Positions 6,980 through 15,247 of a stretch of 29,271 bases of DNA are shown in pieces; position 1 is the first letter of the stretch; every line of letters begins with the position of its first letter. Position numbers and translations under genes: made by a program. The notes under the pieces were generated by a model. That model made no database searches. It saw only the letters and a program-made list of their open reading frames with translations, and had not been told where the DNA came from. Source of the stretch: UBA922 sp964565405 (GTDB lineage Bacteria; Patescibacteriota; Patescibacteriia; Magasanikbacterales; UBA922). The stretch lies in assembly GCA_964565405.1 (NCBI GenBank), contig CAZMEW010000013.1, forward strand, positions 1-29,271, written 5' to 3'.

Positions 6980-7067
6980 GTTATCCCTATAGCCGGGATA
7001 GTGTATGCAAATATAGTGAAAAAGTAAAGGGTTTTACCCTCTTTTCCCCATTGCCACCCTGCTATAC

Positions 7068-7094
7068 CAAAACCCCGCCAGTCTATGGCGGGGT
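7068..7094 (-). terminator. Rho-independent terminator of the seven-gene envelope operon
   Basis: A 9-bp perfect stem ACCCCGCCA/TGGCGGGGT (7072-7080 with 7086-7094) with a 5-base loop is followed on the minus strand by TTTT. It lies 24 bases beyond the stop at 7119. Confidence 0.85.
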
Positions 7095-7118
7095 CGATTC
7101 TACGTTCACTAGATTGTA

Positions 7119-10100
7119 TTACTCGGTATAGAGATTTTTGATCTGTTCCAACACCTTGTTTACTTCAGCTGTGCGTTTTTCTATACCTACATCATCCCTT
7201 GCCTCCTTAGCAGCTTTGAGCGCTTTATCCGCTTTGTCCCACTCTTCGGCAAGCCTACCTGCCTCGGGAAGCGAGGTTACATCAGCCCTAAAACGATCAA
7301 AGATTTCTTGAGGTAAGTCAACGACTTCTTTTGGTTGAGGAGCGATTCTTTCTGCGGCAGCATCTACTCCACCTCGGACAGTATCAATGATCTTCCGTAC
7401 CTCATCCATTTGTTTCTTGAATTCTCTGCCATTTTTGGGAAGCGCCTCTGCTTGTGTCAATTTCTTCTCTGCTCGTTCGAGATCAGTTGATATTTTTCCT
7501 TTTTCGACATTCGATCCAAAAATACTTGGATAATTCTTGGCGACTTCAGATAATGTTTCTCTCAATTCTCTGATTGTTTGATCCCCTCGTGACCATACTT
7601 CTGGTGATGGTACCTCGGGCGTGCCATCCGCCACCTTCAATCTCCAATGTTCTTTTGGATTCTCTTTTGTAGAGCCTTGATCTACTACCAATTCAGGAAG
7701 GAACGATATTTCCATACCATTTTCCAAGGTGCCTACAATAAATTCGCCGCTATCACTCACATGTATCTTTTCCAACCCTGGAAGTTTTGCGTTTGTTTCT
7801 TCCACCCCCATCATTTTTCTAATTTCGTCTGCAAGCGCATGATCTGGCTTGAATGCGCGTACTACCCCTTCTAAATATTCAGGTTCGTCCATCTGAGCGA
7901 ATTCTCTTGCGAAATTCCGCACATTTCTTTTGACACTTGATCGAACTTCACGAGGCGATGATGTTTCTCTCTGTGTTTTTTTCTCTCCAGCCATGCCAGG
8001 CTTTCGCTCTTGTGCTAGACCCTGCGACGCTACTGTTTTTTGTTTTGATATTTTAGCTGCTGGGACCTCCTCTACAGGTTTTGTCTCCTCAATAGTAATA
8101 GCTGGTTGTGTACGTGTTGATTCCGCTTGAGCCATTCCCTCCCCCTCAGTATTCATACTTGATCTTGCTTCTGGTCGCTCTCCATTGTATTGTGCCATAT
8201 AAGCACTCGTTCCCGCCAATGCTCCGGCGCCAGCTGCCGTCAATGCTAGTTTTGTACGCACATTACCAATAAAATTCTGTAACCCTGATTTGTCCTTCTT
8301 TTCTTCAACCCTCCTCTGAATCTCTTTTCTATTTTCATCCAACCCAATATTTGATTGAAGAATTACATGCTCCAAATTTTTGTGACCTGGTATTCCCTCA
8401 AGTTCCATCAATCGAACTTCAATTTCTCGAAGTAATATATTTGCTTTATGCCATTCATTTGATGGAGTTACCTCGTTTTTTGAAATTCTTATTTTTTCCA
8501 GTGCGTCAAATGCATTCCCCACTTCTTCTCTCCATTTGGTTAATTGAGCTTTTTGTTCCTCGCCTGACATTTCACGCTCTACCTGCTTGCTTCTGAACCA
8601 CCCTATCTTCTCTTTTTCCTTAGTTAGCATCGTCTCTCCTCTCATCTTGGTATCAAATTCTTGTTCTATTCGCGCAACCATCTTGAGTGCTTTTTTTGCA
8701 GAAACATCTTTGGTATGTACACGTTCTTTGAGGAAATCCTGAACATATTCTTTTTCGTTCACCATGACCGAAGGAAGGTCGTTTGATATTTCTGGCACTC
8801 GCTCGCGTGCGGATCTATTGGTTTCTCCTTTTTGTACATCTATGTCTAGACTATTTTTTTCCTCCCCTTCGACGTCTATTATATTATCGCTTATTTCCCC
8901 TGTTAATAAATGACGTAATCCTTTAAAATCAAAAGTTTCAGCTGGCATTGATTTGAGTCTATTTACAAGGACATTTCTCCTAGCATAGAGGCGTTTATAC
9001 TGCTGCCCCTGTTCCAATAGAGGTTGGTTTTTTATTTTTGGATGCTCTAATAGCATACCATAGGCATTGGAAAACTCATCATCCATTTGGTACATCATGT
9101 CGTAAACTTCTTTTGCCGTCACTTTCTTATTATTATCAAGTTTTGATTCAATACTCTCTATTTTTCTCAAAATTTCCTGAGCTAATACACTAAAATTCTC
9201 TTTATCTTGTTCTATATCAGCCAACTGCCCTACTCCTGTCTCATGTTGTTCAAAATCACTCTCGAGTTTTCTGAATGGGCTCACATTGGTATCAAATGGA
9301 TTATCATCATCGACCATCTCTCCTGCACCTGCAAATGGATTTTCTTCTTCGACTGCCGTAGGTTTCACTTCGCGATCTTCGATACTCACTCGTTTTGCAA
9401 GAGAGTCAGCGCTCACTGCAAAAACTTTTCCAGTCTCGAGATCTTTGAGAATAAGCCCAGGATTATTGTCTTTTGATTTTCCGAGTACGATACATTCAAG
9501 TTTTTTTCCTTTTGAAGTTGTATACAAAACTTCCTGATGCCAACCAAACTCAAACGTCTTTCCACCAGCAGAAATTTTGATTACATCTGGAATTACTTCA
9601 GTGGATTCTACTGGTTTTTCAGGTGATTTAATTTTCACTTCCTTTGTTTTCTTTTTTTCTACTGCAGCGCCAGTTTCTATTTCTACCTTGTTCTTTCCCG
9701 CAACAATTTCCTGTATTCCTCCTACATCAGACATACCAAGAGCTCCTGCAGTATCATCCATAGGTAATTCAACAGTGTTTGCTCGTTCTTTGTTTTCGAC
9801 TTCATCGAGATCAACAGATGATGATTCTTCAGGAACTTGTGTTTCTTCTAGTGCTGCTTCAACAACCGGAGCAGCAGATTCAGTCGCAGCTTTTTTTGCT
9901 GCTTCCTGCTTCACTCGTTTTGCTTCTGTACTTCTTTCGCTTACTTTACCAGCACCCTTTCTCAGGCCAGCAGTACGTTCTTGCCCTGGAGTGCGCTCTC
10001 TCAATTTTCCTTCTTTTTCTTTATTTTCATATTCTTCGAGACCTTTATCAAATTTCTCATATTCTTCGTCAGTAAGGTCTTCAGCACTGCCAAAAGAATC

Positions 10101-11138
10101 AAAAAGTTTTTTTCTTTCATCTAATTTTTGAGACCATTCAGCTGATTCCTCCCCCTGTTTTTTCTGCTCCTCACGCATCATTTCCTGTTCACGCTCAGCT
10201 TCGGCAAACGAGAGACCCCTTCTTTCTCTTGGTTCTGATTGTCCGTACGCTACCTTATCTTGAGGAAAAGAAACCATTGTAGGTTGAAAATCTTTGTATT
10301 TCAAAAGATTTTCAGGAATTTTTTGGCCTAACTTTTCGAATAACAGAACCATGCGCTGATTGAGGCGCGCTAATTTCAGCTCTACCACTTTTCTCTTCTC
10401 GTTTAACTCTTTTTTCTCTTCCCATTTTTGTCCTTCTTTTTCTTCTATTGATTCATGAGGGAATTCAGAAAGAAAGGTATCTATTTCTGTAAGCACCTGA
10501 TCGATTTCTTTGAGACGCTCAGGATCTTTGACACGTTCTTTTAATCGAGATAATTTAGTTCCAAGCTTTGCCCAATCCACAGCGACCTCGCCACCTTCTA
10601 CTTCTCCAGCCATCTCTATTCTACTCTTTTTACCTTCCGTAGATTTTTTAGTCTTATATCGCACTTCTGTTTTTGGCACTACATTCACCTCCTGTGCTGG
10701 TTCTGGTGGGTTTTGTTTCTTTTCTTTTTTCTGTGGTTTTTCTTTTGGTGCTTCTGCTACAGTACTTTCACCCCTCAACAAACGATCCATCGTTGTATTA
10801 TAGCCCGTTAATTTTTCATTTACTTTGTCTAATTCGTTTAACACATCACGATGCACCGATCTTTCATATCTTTTTAATGGTTTTTTATCTGAAAAATATT
10901 TTTTTTCTGCTTCAGCTATGTTTTTTGCTATATCTCTATACTGAGATATCTTACCTTTTTCTGATATTTTTCCTTCTTGTATTGCGCTCTCAACCATTTT
11001 TCCTTTTACCTCAACCTCTTTTAGAAATGCAAAAATACGCGTTGCTTTTTCTAAATTGGTTTCCATTTTTTCCTTTGTCTCTGGAGAGTTTGCATTTTCT
11101 AATCCAGAAATCTCGCGTTCTTGTGGAGTCTCAGACAT
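7119..11138 (-). CDS. Giant coiled-coil protein with one TM segment, unknown function
   Basis: The predicted product is 1339 residues, ATG at 11138, with no clear Shine-Dalgarno site. Roughly the first 950 residues are highly charged, mostly helical and Lys/Glu-rich with coiled-coil character. They are interrupted near 515-590 by a compact segment (FEFGWHQEVLYTTSKGKK...) that looks like a small beta domain. A weakly hydrophobic Ala/Gly-rich helix of about 963-981 (LALTAAGAGALAGTSAYMA) follows a basic stretch, so the N-terminal part is probably cytoplasmic. A Ser/Thr/Glu linker, a globular segment and a final coiled coil (about 1200-1339) lie beyond it. It is the last gene of the operon, 22 bases after a small helical gene. 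No catalytic motif is visible. A scaffold or tether linking cytoplasm to envelope is my guess. Confidence 0.8.
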   Translation of the reverse strand: MSETPQEREISGLENANSPETKEKMETNLEKATRIFAFLKEVEVKGKMVESAIQEGKISEKGKISQYRDIAKNIAEAEKKYFSDKKPLKRYERSVHRDVLNELDKVNEKLTGYNTTMDRLLRGESTVAEAPKEKPQKKEKKQNPPEPAQEVNVVPKTEVRYKTKKSTEGKKSRIEMAGEVEGGEVAVDWAKLGTKLSRLKERVKDPERLKEIDQVLTEIDTFLSEFPHESIEEKEGQKWEEKKELNEKRKVVELKLARLNQRMVLLFEKLGQKIPENLLKYKDFQPTMVSFPQDKVAYGQSEPRERRGLSFAEAEREQEMMREEQKKQGEESAEWSQKLDERKKLFDSFGSAEDLTDEEYEKFDKGLEEYENKEKEGKLRERTPGQERTAGLRKGAGKVSERSTEAKRVKQEAAKKAATESAAPVVEAALEETQVPEESSSVDLDEVENKERANTVELPMDDTAGALGMSDVGGIQEIVAGKNKVEIETGAAVEKKKTKEVKIKSPEKPVESTEVIPDVIKISAGGKTFEFGWHQEVLYTTSKGKKLECIVLGKSKDNNPGLILKDLETGKVFAVSADSLAKRVSIEDREVKPTAVEEENPFAGAGEMVDDDNPFDTNVSPFRKLESDFEQHETGVGQLADIEQDKENFSVLAQEILRKIESIESKLDNNKKVTAKEVYDMMYQMDDEFSNAYGMLLEHPKIKNQPLLEQGQQYKRLYARRNVLVNRLKSMPAETFDFKGLRHLLTGEISDNIIDVEGEEKNSLDIDVQKGETNRSARERVPEISNDLPSVMVNEKEYVQDFLKERVHTKDVSAKKALKMVARIEQEFDTKMRGETMLTKEKEKIGWFRSKQVEREMSGEEQKAQLTKWREEVGNAFDALEKIRISKNEVTPSNEWHKANILLREIEVRLMELEGIPGHKNLEHVILQSNIGLDENRKEIQRRVEEKKDKSGLQNFIGNVRTKLALTAAGAGALAGTSAYMAQYNGERPEARSSMNTEGEGMAQAESTRTQPAITIEETKPVEEVPAAKISKQKTVASQGLAQERKPGMAGEKKTQRETSSPREVRSSVKRNVRNFAREFAQMDEPEYLEGVVRAFKPDHALADEIRKMMGVEETNAKLPGLEKIHVSDSGEFIVGTLENGMEISFLPELVVDQGSTKENPKEHWRLKVADGTPEVPSPEVWSRGDQTIRELRETLSEVAKNYPSIFGSNVEKGKISTDLERAEKKLTQAEALPKNGREFKKQMDEVRKIIDTVRGGVDAAAERIAPQPKEVVDLPQEIFDRFRADVTSLPEAGRLAEEWDKADKALKAAKEARDDVGIEKRTAEVNKVLEQIKNLYTE

Positions 11139-11160
11139 ACAGGTGAAGTAAAAAAATAAT

Positions 11161-11370
11161 TTATTCGGGTATTTCTAAAATGCGACCGAGGGCGTGTGCC
11201 ACTCGGGTATCATGCCCCTCATTACTAACCTGAGCATACAGCTTGAGTGCATCACGTCTAAGGTTCTGTATTTCATGCTCCACTTCTTCATATTCATGAA
11301 GTAATTCGTCGACTTCTCTCAGTACCTCTGCCTGAATGTGTTTCGATTGTTGTGGCATACATCTTAGCAT
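11161..11370 (-). CDS. Small helical protein, unknown function
   Basis: The predicted product is 69 residues. The ATG at 11370 directly abuts the upstream stop codon (TAAATG), so translation is probably coupled; an in-frame ATG at 11358 (MPQQSK) could also be used. The sequence is one long Glu-rich amphipathic helix (EVLREVDELLHEYEEVEHEIQ) followed by a shorter helix and no hydrophobic segment, so a cytoplasmic coiled-coil partner is likely. Its place between another small helical gene and the giant coiled-coil gene suggests a shared complex. I recognise no family. Confidence 0.65.
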   Translation of the reverse strand: MLRCMPQQSKHIQAEVLREVDELLHEYEEVEHEIQNLRRDALKLYAQVSNEGHDTRVAHALGRILEIPE

Positions 11371-11700
11371 TTATGAGTGTTCCGACAGCAGAACTCTCAA
11401 TTTTTCCCCACAGGTCTGCATGCATCCATCTACCACGCCCGAAAAATTCGGGATACTTTCTTGCCAGAATGTCTGCCATTCACTTGCCGTTGTCGAAGAA
11501 TTGGAAAACAATTTCCCAAACTTTGCAAGCTGTACATCATCCAATTTTTTCATGAGTTCTCCGCCGATTTCTTCTTCTACGATTGCGCTCAATTTCGGGA
11601 TATATAATTTTTTCTGTTCTTCAGTCAACACCACTTTTTCACTTACCAACAATTCTTCGATAAACTCATTGATAAAATATAGCGGACTGTGTATGTTCAT
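11371..11700 (-). CDS. Small all-helical protein, DUF5663-like
   Basis: The predicted product is 109 residues. It contains FINEFIEELL, LTEEQKKLYIPKLSAIVEEE, a middle LMKKLDDVQLAKFGKLF segment and WQESIPNFSGVV. This order (two helices, a helix around an acidic L-D/E motif, then an I-P-x-hydrophobic end) resembles, from memory, the small DUF5663 proteins of Patescibacteria; I could not verify this. There is no signal or TM segment. Its start lies 4 bases after the stop of the Wzz-like gene, and its stop abuts the next start, so it is firmly inside the operon. Role unknown. Confidence 0.7.
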   Translation of the reverse strand: MNIHSPLYFINEFIEELLVSEKVVLTEEQKKLYIPKLSAIVEEEIGGELMKKLDDVQLAKFGKLFSNSSTTASEWQTFWQESIPNFSGVVDGCMQTCGEKLRVLLSEHS

Positions 11701-11704
11701 ACAA

Positions 11705-12313
11705 TTATTTTTTCACCACAATAATTGCCGTGAATAATGCCCCGACCAGGGCTCCTGCGAGCGCGTTGACCAGCGGATTTGGTTTTACGGGAAATTGCGT
11801 CGTGATCGGACGACTAACGAGACGTACTGATACATCGCCTCCCACATATTCAGATGATTTGGTTACCAGTGCGTTTGCCGCATTGCCCGCAATACTGGCA
11901 GCCTGAAGCGCATTCTGGTGGTAGGCACTTACATTGAGCACACTGGTTCCATATACGACTGAAGGACTAATTGTTTTTTCCCACAACTTTTTCTTGTCAC
12001 GCGCTGTGTTATTATCAAAATATGTCCAGTCAACCTGATATCCAGTTTCTGATTTTACTTTTTCATAAAAATCTTCGGTCTTCATGATCTGACTCAGATT
12101 CTCTGCGATTCGTTCACCTGATTTTGCAACCGTATACGGATCAACCCCGAATCGGGCCTGCGAAAGAATATACACTTGCGCATCTGCCCGATACTTGAGT
12201 GGAAATAAAAAAGTAACTGCTCCTGCGGCGAGTCCGCATATTATTCCGACCGCAATCAATAAATTTTTTGACCGAGCAAGTCGCTTGATCGGAGGTTGCG
12301 CGATTATGTCCAT
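11705..12313 (-). CDS. Wzz/chain-length-determinant-like two-TM protein
   Basis: The predicted product is 202 residues. ATG at 12313 was preferred to an upstream TTG three codons earlier. TM1 spans about 19-38 (LLIAVGIICGLAAGAVTFLF) and is followed by the typical KYRADAQVYI segment. A 140-residue extracytoplasmic domain with helices follows, then a proline-containing FPVKPNPLVNA run leading into TM2 (about 181-199) and a two-Lys end. This layout, including prolines just before TM2, is that of polysaccharide co-polymerases (Wzz family), which set polymer chain length. No polymerase, flippase or glycosyltransferase is nearby. A structural role in the membrane complex encoded by this operon is therefore as plausible as a role in polysaccharide export. 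Confidence 0.8.
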   Translation of the reverse strand: MDIIAQPPIKRLARSKNLLIAVGIICGLAAGAVTFLFPLKYRADAQVYILSQARFGVDPYTVAKSGERIAENLSQIMKTEDFYEKVKSETGYQVDWTYFDNNTARDKKKLWEKTISPSVVYGTSVLNVSAYHQNALQAASIAGNAANALVTKSSEYVGGDVSVRLVSRPITTQFPVKPNPLVNALAGALVGALFTAIIVVKK

Positions 12314-12351
12314 ACAAGACAATTTAGTTTAAATCTCGTGAATATTAATTA

Positions 12352-13392
12352 TCACGGAATAAGTATATCAAATAATTCACCATCTCGCGATACTGTCGCA
12401 TTAAGTGGCTTTTCACGTACGAGTCGGTAGAGAGTAAATTCACTTACTGGCACATCGTTGATTGATCTGATAATATCTCCATTTTTCAATCCGCCTGCAC
12501 TCATCTTTCCCACCTCACTGATCAAAAATCCTTTTACCACTTTCCCCTCTTCGACTGTTTCTACCATCGATCCTCTCCATCCATTCTCTACTTTCGAAAT
12601 CTCACCGGAACCCAAGAGTGTGGGGATTGTATATTCGACAATCCACGCATCCAGGAGATTGTCTTCGGGGAGAGCAAACCCAAGCAAATCACCCGAATCA
12701 GAAAAAATCATTCCTTGTTCGACTACTCCTTGAGGCGAACGTAAAAAACGCAAACGTTCATCTGAAGCTAAGAATATTTCTTCGCTTGATAACGGCTTAA
12801 TTTCTCCGAGAGATTGTCGTCTCCATTCTCGACCCGTATAGGCCCAAATCCCCAGACCTGGATTCATTGTTCTCCAATCAGGAAATGAAGTCACATAAAA
12901 TTCATTTCCTGTGAGCTTGAAATAAACCAGTCCATACTTCTTGTCTACCACAACCGAAAGTGGTGTATACCAGATCCCCTGCACATCCCTCACGCGAAGT
13001 GCGGGGGTAGTTGCAAGTTCTGCCAGTTCTCGCGCATACAATACTCCCCAACCGTTTGAGGTAAGCATGACACCCGTACCCACTCGCGCGCTTTCCCGAT
13101 AGTAGCCATTTTCAAAAATTTTATCTTTCAAAAAAACATCGACACTGATATTCTTTATTTTCCTCATAACCACCACATCTGGTTCGGTATATAGATTGCT
13201 GTTTGATCCATTTTGTCCTCGAGATACCAGAATCCCACCCTCAATGTAGGCTCCTGGAATAATCCATGCAAAAATGACCAACCCACCGACCATTCCTGCG
13301 GCAAGCGATAACACAACACTTGTAATAATGTTATGCAGGTTCGATGATTTTATGTTCTCATCTCGATTGGGTAAGTGTGGGGCTACATGCAT
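12352..13392 (-). CDS. Membrane-anchored HtrA-like pseudoprotease with PDZ domain
   Basis: The predicted product is 346 residues. An N-terminal anchor lies at about 23-48. A trypsin-like fold is suggested at about 75-245: GTGVMLTSNGWGVLYA (105-120) matches the GSGVI...G segment of HtrA proteases, VVVDKKYGLVYFKL (147-160) matches the region of the catalytic Asp, and GMIFSDSGDLLGFAL (227-241) matches the strand after the catalytic Ser. A PDZ domain covers about 262-346 (GLKNGDIIRSINDVPV). All three catalytic positions appear lost: no His after the first motif, Gly where Asp-Leu is expected, and VVEQG in place of GNSGG. A peptide-binding or scaffolding role outside the membrane is therefore more likely than proteolysis. 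It lies between the polytopic and Wzz-like genes. Confidence 0.82.
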   Translation of the reverse strand: MHVAPHLPNRDENIKSSNLHNIITSVVLSLAAGMVGGLVIFAWIIPGAYIEGGILVSRGQNGSNSNLYTEPDVVVMRKIKNISVDVFLKDKIFENGYYRESARVGTGVMLTSNGWGVLYARELAELATTPALRVRDVQGIWYTPLSVVVDKKYGLVYFKLTGNEFYVTSFPDWRTMNPGLGIWAYTGREWRRQSLGEIKPLSSEEIFLASDERLRFLRSPQGVVEQGMIFSDSGDLLGFALPEDNLLDAWIVEYTIPTLLGSGEISKVENGWRGSMVETVEEGKVVKGFLISEVGKMSAGGLKNGDIIRSINDVPVSEFTLYRLVREKPLNATVSRDGELFDILIP

Positions 13393-13438
13393 AGTAATAA
13401 AATTGATAAATTATTCTAGTTCTATATTTTCTTTATGA

Positions 13439-14206
13439 TTATACCCACCGTATAAAAAACAGTACACCCGCAAATAATATTGCGTTTGTGATAAGAAACC
13501 ATGCTTGATCCTTCCAGATTATTCCTCGGGGCGTGAGATGAAATCTGATAAGCAATTGTCCGATATACCAGATCCACACGACCAACAATCCTTGTGCTAG
13601 ATATCCGAATGGCATGAGTTGTAGTGCCCAGATCACTTCTCCAGTACTAACTGCGATTACAATCAACGGAAATAGAAATTCACGAATTGGCAGCTTAAAG
13701 TACAGTTTCCAAATCAAGAGTGAAATAATAGCGCCATATGCACCCCCCACACTAGCCAACACTACGAATGGGATACTGGGGAAGTAGATATCGATTGCAA
13801 AAAATGCAAGGCATCCTGCGTACATATTGAATACCTGCAGCATCATACGCATACGACGCAGTGGTTTTTCTTTGATATGTACCAATCTACCCGTATGTTC
13901 CGAGTTCATCCATATCAAAAAAAAGAAAATGGGCACGGCCGAAAGTACCACCAACCATCTGAGCGTTGTTGCTTCAACGAGAAATAAAAGCCACAACAAT
14001 GAAAACATGGTGAATACCTGGGTCAGTAATTCATAAATCTGACTACGATATACAATTCCTACATATGCCATGTAGCCGAACCACACCGAGCATACAGAAA
14101 TTACAACTAAGGGGCGTGGGAAAAATAAAATTACCGCTAATACCGTAAAAGGTAGTAGCCACGAAATTGTTTTTATCAAAAACGACTTATTCATAAAAAC
14201 AGACAC
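13439..14206 (-). CDS. Polytopic membrane protein, unknown family
   Basis: The predicted product is 255 residues with about seven or eight hydrophobic helices, many Trp/Phe/Tyr residues and short loops. A positively charged loop (HIKEKPLRRMRMM) around 109-123 is probably cytoplasmic. I took the GTG at 14206, which follows GGCGGAA by 8 bases; the in-frame ATG at 14194 (MNKSFLIK) is a good alternative. No catalytic or transport motif is recognisable. Spacing is 20 bases to the upstream gene and 46 to the pseudoprotease gene, so it belongs to the same transcript. It could be the membrane core of the assembly. Confidence 0.78.
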   Translation of the reverse strand: MSVFMNKSFLIKTISWLLPFTVLAVILFFPRPLVVISVCSVWFGYMAYVGIVYRSQIYELLTQVFTMFSLLWLLFLVEATTLRWLVVLSAVPIFFFLIWMNSEHTGRLVHIKEKPLRRMRMMLQVFNMYAGCLAFFAIDIYFPSIPFVVLASVGGAYGAIISLLIWKLYFKLPIREFLFPLIVIAVSTGEVIWALQLMPFGYLAQGLLVVWIWYIGQLLIRFHLTPRGIIWKDQAWFLITNAILFAGVLFFIRWV

Positions 14207-14226
14207 ATCACATTTCCGCCCGATCG

Positions 14227-14682
14227 CTAAGTTGATGAGACCAGTAAATTAATCAGTTCAAGAATTCTTGCTTTTGTTGCCTCAGGTGTTCCTGGTTGGT
14301 TCTGTTTTAATTTTCCAATCGCAAGAAATGTTTGTATGAATACTTCTTTTTTTTGTCCGGGTACTCGAACCGTAAGTAATTTGTCCTCAGCGGTTGAGAT
14401 AATCTCGCTTTGATTGGTGGTATTCAAAGCTCCTATCTCTGATGCGACAGTTCGTAGTGAGCTACTATAGCGCGCAGCAAGCTCTTCCTCTGTAAGGGGA
14501 GCTTCGGCAGGAGCGGTAACTGTAGTGTCTGATACCCCCGCAGGATTGGTAGAAAAAATTCCCGTAGAATTCTTTCTTAGCATCTTCCATATACCAACAC
14601 TAGCCACGATAATGACTATTCCTGCTCCGATAAATAGGAGTATGGATAATTTTTTCTTTGATTGCACCTCTGCGGTATCCAT
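14227..14682 (-). CDS. Single-TM protein with exported helical domain, first gene of the operon
   Basis: The predicted product is 151 residues. A short polar N-terminus (VQSKKKLS) precedes a TM helix of about 13-33 (LLFIGAGIVIIVASVGIW), which is followed by MLRKN. A Thr/Ala/Pro-rich linker and a C-terminal helical domain of about 90 residues follow (LTEEELAARYSSSLRTVA, then a run containing VRVPGQKKEVFIQTFLAIGKL). There is no lipobox. It is transcribed divergently from smpB, with an expected leader of about 30 bases and no evident Shine-Dalgarno site. I do not recognise the family. Confidence 0.75.
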   Translation of the reverse strand: MDTAEVQSKKKLSILLFIGAGIVIIVASVGIWKMLRKNSTGIFSTNPAGVSDTTVTAPAEAPLTEEELAARYSSSLRTVASEIGALNTTNQSEIISTAEDKLLTVRVPGQKKEVFIQTFLAIGKLKQNQPGTPEATKARILELINLLVSST

Positions 14683-14718
14683 AGGGATTAAATTTTCATA
14701 TTAAATACCATCGGTATA

Positions 14719-14747
14719 AGTATACACGATCACCCATTATCTTGCAA
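14719..14747 (-). promoter_or_regulatory. Promoter of the seven-gene envelope operon
   Basis: On the minus strand, TTGCAA (14742-14747), exactly 17 bases, then TATACT (14719-14724). Expected start of transcription is near 14712, 30 bases before the first ATG. The -35 hexamer is shared with the smpB promoter. Confidence 0.75.
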
Positions 14748-14769
14748 AATAGCAAAAATAGGCTATACT
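14742..14769 (+). promoter_or_regulatory. smpB promoter, probably giving a leaderless mRNA
   Basis: TTGCAA (14742-14747), 16 bases, TATACT (14764-14769). The ATG begins at 14779, only 9 bases after the -10, so transcription should start at or within a few bases of the start codon. No Shine-Dalgarno site is present, in keeping with leaderless translation. Confidence 0.75.
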
Positions 14770-14778
14770 CTGGCTTAT

Positions 14779-15231
14779 ATGACCACTTTTGCAACGCACA
14801 AAAAAGCTCGATTTGATTATGAAATCCTCGAAACACTCGAAGCTGGATTAGTTTTGACTGGTTCTGAGGTCAAAGCAATTCGACAAGGTAGTGTACGACT
14901 TGATGGTAGTTTTGTCATAGTTAGAGGTACTCAAGCGACGATCGTCAATATGCATATTGGTCCCTATCGATACGCACGCAAAGAAAACTATATTCCTGAT
15001 GCTACCAGGAAACTCTTACTTAATCGCAAAGAAATCAATTATTTACGCGGAAAAACAGAGGAGGATGGCTTGACAATCGTACCACTTTCGCTCTATACTA
15101 AGGGCACTCGCATCAAAATTGAAATTGGCATTGCCAAAGGAAAAAAGATGTTTGATAAACGTAGAACAATCAAGGAACGTGAAAATAAACAATCTCTTGC
15201 GAGAATACTCAAATACGGAAAAGATGACTAA
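14779..15231 (+). CDS. smpB: SsrA-binding protein SmpB
   Basis: The product is 150 residues, the usual SmpB length. SmpB binds tmRNA and carries it to stalled ribosomes for trans-translation. Visible hallmarks are the N-terminal barrel (ARFDYEILETLEAGLVLTGS, EVKAIRQGSVRLDGSFV), the central HIGPYRYARKENY-type segment, LLLNRKEI, and the C-terminal GIAKGKKMFDKRRTIKERE motif, whose basic tail enters the decoding centre in the known family. Its RNA partner ssrA follows 15 bases after the stop. The smpB mRNA appears leaderless. Identification is certain. Confidence 0.98.
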   Translation: MTTFATHKKARFDYEILETLEAGLVLTGSEVKAIRQGSVRLDGSFVIVRGTQATIVNMHIGPYRYARKENYIPDATRKLLLNRKEINYLRGKTEEDGLTIVPLSLYTKGTRIKIEIGIAKGKKMFDKRRTIKERENKQSLARILKYGKDD

Positions 15232-15237
15232 GATCGT

Positions 15238-15243
15238 TACAAT
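15238..15243 (+). promoter_or_regulatory. Likely -10 box of ssrA
   Basis: TACAAT ends 4-5 bases before the predicted 5' end of mature tmRNA. The -35 position (ACGGAA, 15215-15220) is a poor match, so the call rests on the -10 alone. Processing from an smpB read-through transcript is an alternative. Confidence 0.4.
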
Positions 15244-15247
15244 TCAG

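Noticed and set aside
1..7000. Prophage or insertion element explaining the GC-rich region
   Set aside because: No transposase, integrase, phage structural gene, terminal repeats or tRNA target site was seen.
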